Shown piece after piece: positions 63,235 to 64,000 of a stretch of 64,000 nt of DNA; position 1 is the first letter of the stretch, and each line of letters begins with the position of its first letter. The position numbers were made by a program, and so were the translations under genes. Source of the DNA: Photorhabdus thracensis (GTDB lineage Bacteria > Pseudomonadota > Gammaproteobacteria > Enterobacterales > Enterobacteriaceae); assembly GCF_001010285.1 (NCBI RefSeq), contig NZ_CP011104.1, positions 744,001 through 808,000 of the forward strand. Reading direction: 5' to 3'. A model generated the notes under the pieces. The model was not told the origin of the DNA and searched no databases. It saw only the letters and a list, made by a program, of their open reading frames with translations.

Positions 63235-63893
63235 ATCAATCACACTTATTCACTAAAAAATCGCCACCGGATATTGATGCCCTGTTGCAAAACAGCTATC
63301 TGCTGGTGGTAGAACTGTGCCGGGGTGTGCAGGTGAAGCAGGGCGATGTGGTATGGCAACACTGTACCAGTGAAATAGCGCGGACCCGGCAGGCGTTGTG
63401 TGACGCGGGCGTCAACGGATCCGCCGTTGAGCACATCAGCTATGCCCAGTGCGCCTTGCTTGATGAAACCGTACTGACACGGGCGCCGGACGAAGGCTAT
63501 GCGGCCTGGCGCTCCACGTCGTTGCAGGCCCATTTCTTTGGCACCGCTGAAGCGGGCAACCGGTTATATGAGCGGATACGTACAGTTCTGGATGAACCGG
63601 TTCCCGATCAGGCGGTACTGACCTGTTTTCACCGGGTGTTGTTGTTGGGATTTCAGGGGCGGTGTCAGGAAGATACCGCATTGATACGTGAACAACTGAT
63701 AACCCGCTTAAGTCAACAAACCGTCCCTTTCGGCACGCTTCAATCATCGCCTGCGCTGGCTGGTGCCTTACCGTCCTGTGCCTGGCTGCGTTCCATTGGT
63801 GGTCCGCTGATCATGACGATAATCATGCTGACCGGTGTCTGGTGGGGATTGGGCCGGTATCTGGCAACGCTGTTTCCGGGGTGGGGGCAATGA
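63231..63893 (+). CDS. tssL: Type VI secretion membrane-complex protein TssL (DotU family)
   Basis: 220 aa. The DotU cytoplasmic domain (NSYLLVVELCRGVQVKQGDVVWQHC, YAQCALLDETVLT, LQAHFFGTAEAGNRLYERI, LTCFHRVLLLGFQGRC) is followed by one C-terminal transmembrane helix (GGPLIMTIIMLTGVWWGLGRYL). It overlaps tssK by 4 bp. No peptidoglycan-binding extension is present. Confidence 0.93.
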   Translation: MNQSHLFTKKSPPDIDALLQNSYLLVVELCRGVQVKQGDVVWQHCTSEIARTRQALCDAGVNGSAVEHISYAQCALLDETVLTRAPDEGYAAWRSTSLQAHFFGTAEAGNRLYERIRTVLDEPVPDQAVLTCFHRVLLLGFQGRCQEDTALIREQLITRLSQQTVPFGTLQSSPALAGALPSCAWLRSIGGPLIMTIIMLTGVWWGLGRYLATLFPGWGQ

Positions 63894-64000
63894 GTGCCAT
63901 ATTGCAACGGATGCTCTGGAGCTGGGGAAGCGGGCTGATGCTGCTGCTTTGTCTGGTCTGGTTGCCTTTAGCGCGGGCAGGCCAGTGGGTGGGCGTGGTC
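63890..64000 (+). CDS. N-terminus of the next T6SS gene, probably TssM-like membrane protein (partial)
   Basis: An ATG at 63890 overlaps the tssL stop by 4 bp and opens MSAILQRMLWSWGSGLMLLLCLVWLPLARAG..., a single strongly hydrophobic segment with basic residues before it, running off the window. TssM (IcmF), the usual partner of TssL, begins with membrane helices; too little is present to decide. Confidence 0.55.
   Translation, partial: MSAILQRMLWSWGSGLMLLLCLVWLPLARAGQWVGVV

Noticed and set aside
1-64000. CRISPR arrays, rRNA genes, riboswitches
   Set aside because: No regularly spaced direct repeats with unique spacers, no rRNA sequence and no recognisable riboswitch leader were seen; the iterons at 42.8-43.2 kb are too close together for a CRISPR.

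Overview
The window is chromosomal DNA of an enterobacterium, most likely Photorhabdus or Xenorhabdus (Morganellaceae). The backbone gene order matches Escherichia coli between ybaK and the argU tRNA, base composition is moderately AT-rich, and the accessory DNA (NRPS genes, a type VI secretion cluster, Rhs tips, many insertion sequences) fits entomopathogenic enterics. The genus is an inference.

Backbone, 1-22.65 kb: ybaK (cut by the left edge), the small RNA ChiX, ybaP, copper efflux copA with its CueR-type promoter and cueR, then nfeD-qmcA-cnoX-ybbO-tesA on the minus strand and divergent ybbA-ybbP. A minus-strand operon (outer-membrane Tsx-like channel, MFS carrier, RutA-like flavin monooxygenase) and a divergent riboflavin-synthase-like paralogue follow. 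The backbone resumes with purK-purE, lpxH, ppiB, cysS, ybcJ, folD and tRNA-Arg(TCT).

argU island, 22.8-47.3 kb: directly after the tRNA lie a P4-type integrase, two AlpA-like regulators, a ribbon-helix-helix repressor with its operator, a P4-alpha-like primase-helicase, a toxin/immunity-like cargo pair and a complete HK97-type head and packaging module (capsid, protease, portal, head closure, connector, HNH, TerS, TerL) with no tail genes. This is the layout of a capsid-forming phage satellite (cf-PICI). It is inactivated three times: an amber codon in the capsid gene, a Tn5/IS50-like IS in the portal gene, and an 8.77-kb insertion in terL.

The terL insertion (36,874-45,640) is bounded by IS701-type ends with a 4-bp CTAA duplication. 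It holds a frameshifted IS701 transposase, an orphan Rhs toxin tip with a putative immunity gene, a SymE-like gene, and a GC-rich module: XRE regulator, 970-aa CHC2/Toprim/ATPase replication protein, two identically spaced iteron arrays, a tyrosine recombinase with a duplicated core-binding domain, and about 0.9 kb of structured non-coding DNA. This replication/recombination module is the least familiar thing in the window.

IS cluster, 47.3-53.5 kb: nested elements (IS5, two different IS630 types, ISAs1) whose exact ends and target duplications can be read, plus an IS701-ended MITE and degraded AT-rich genes. Two 101-bp MITEs elsewhere carry the ends of one of these IS630 elements.

Right end: two NRPS-type genes with heterocyclization (Cy) domains (53.95-58.82 kb), a 1-kb stretch of remnants, then the start of a type VI secretion operon tssB-tssC-tssK-tssL and the first codons of a further membrane protein running off the edge.
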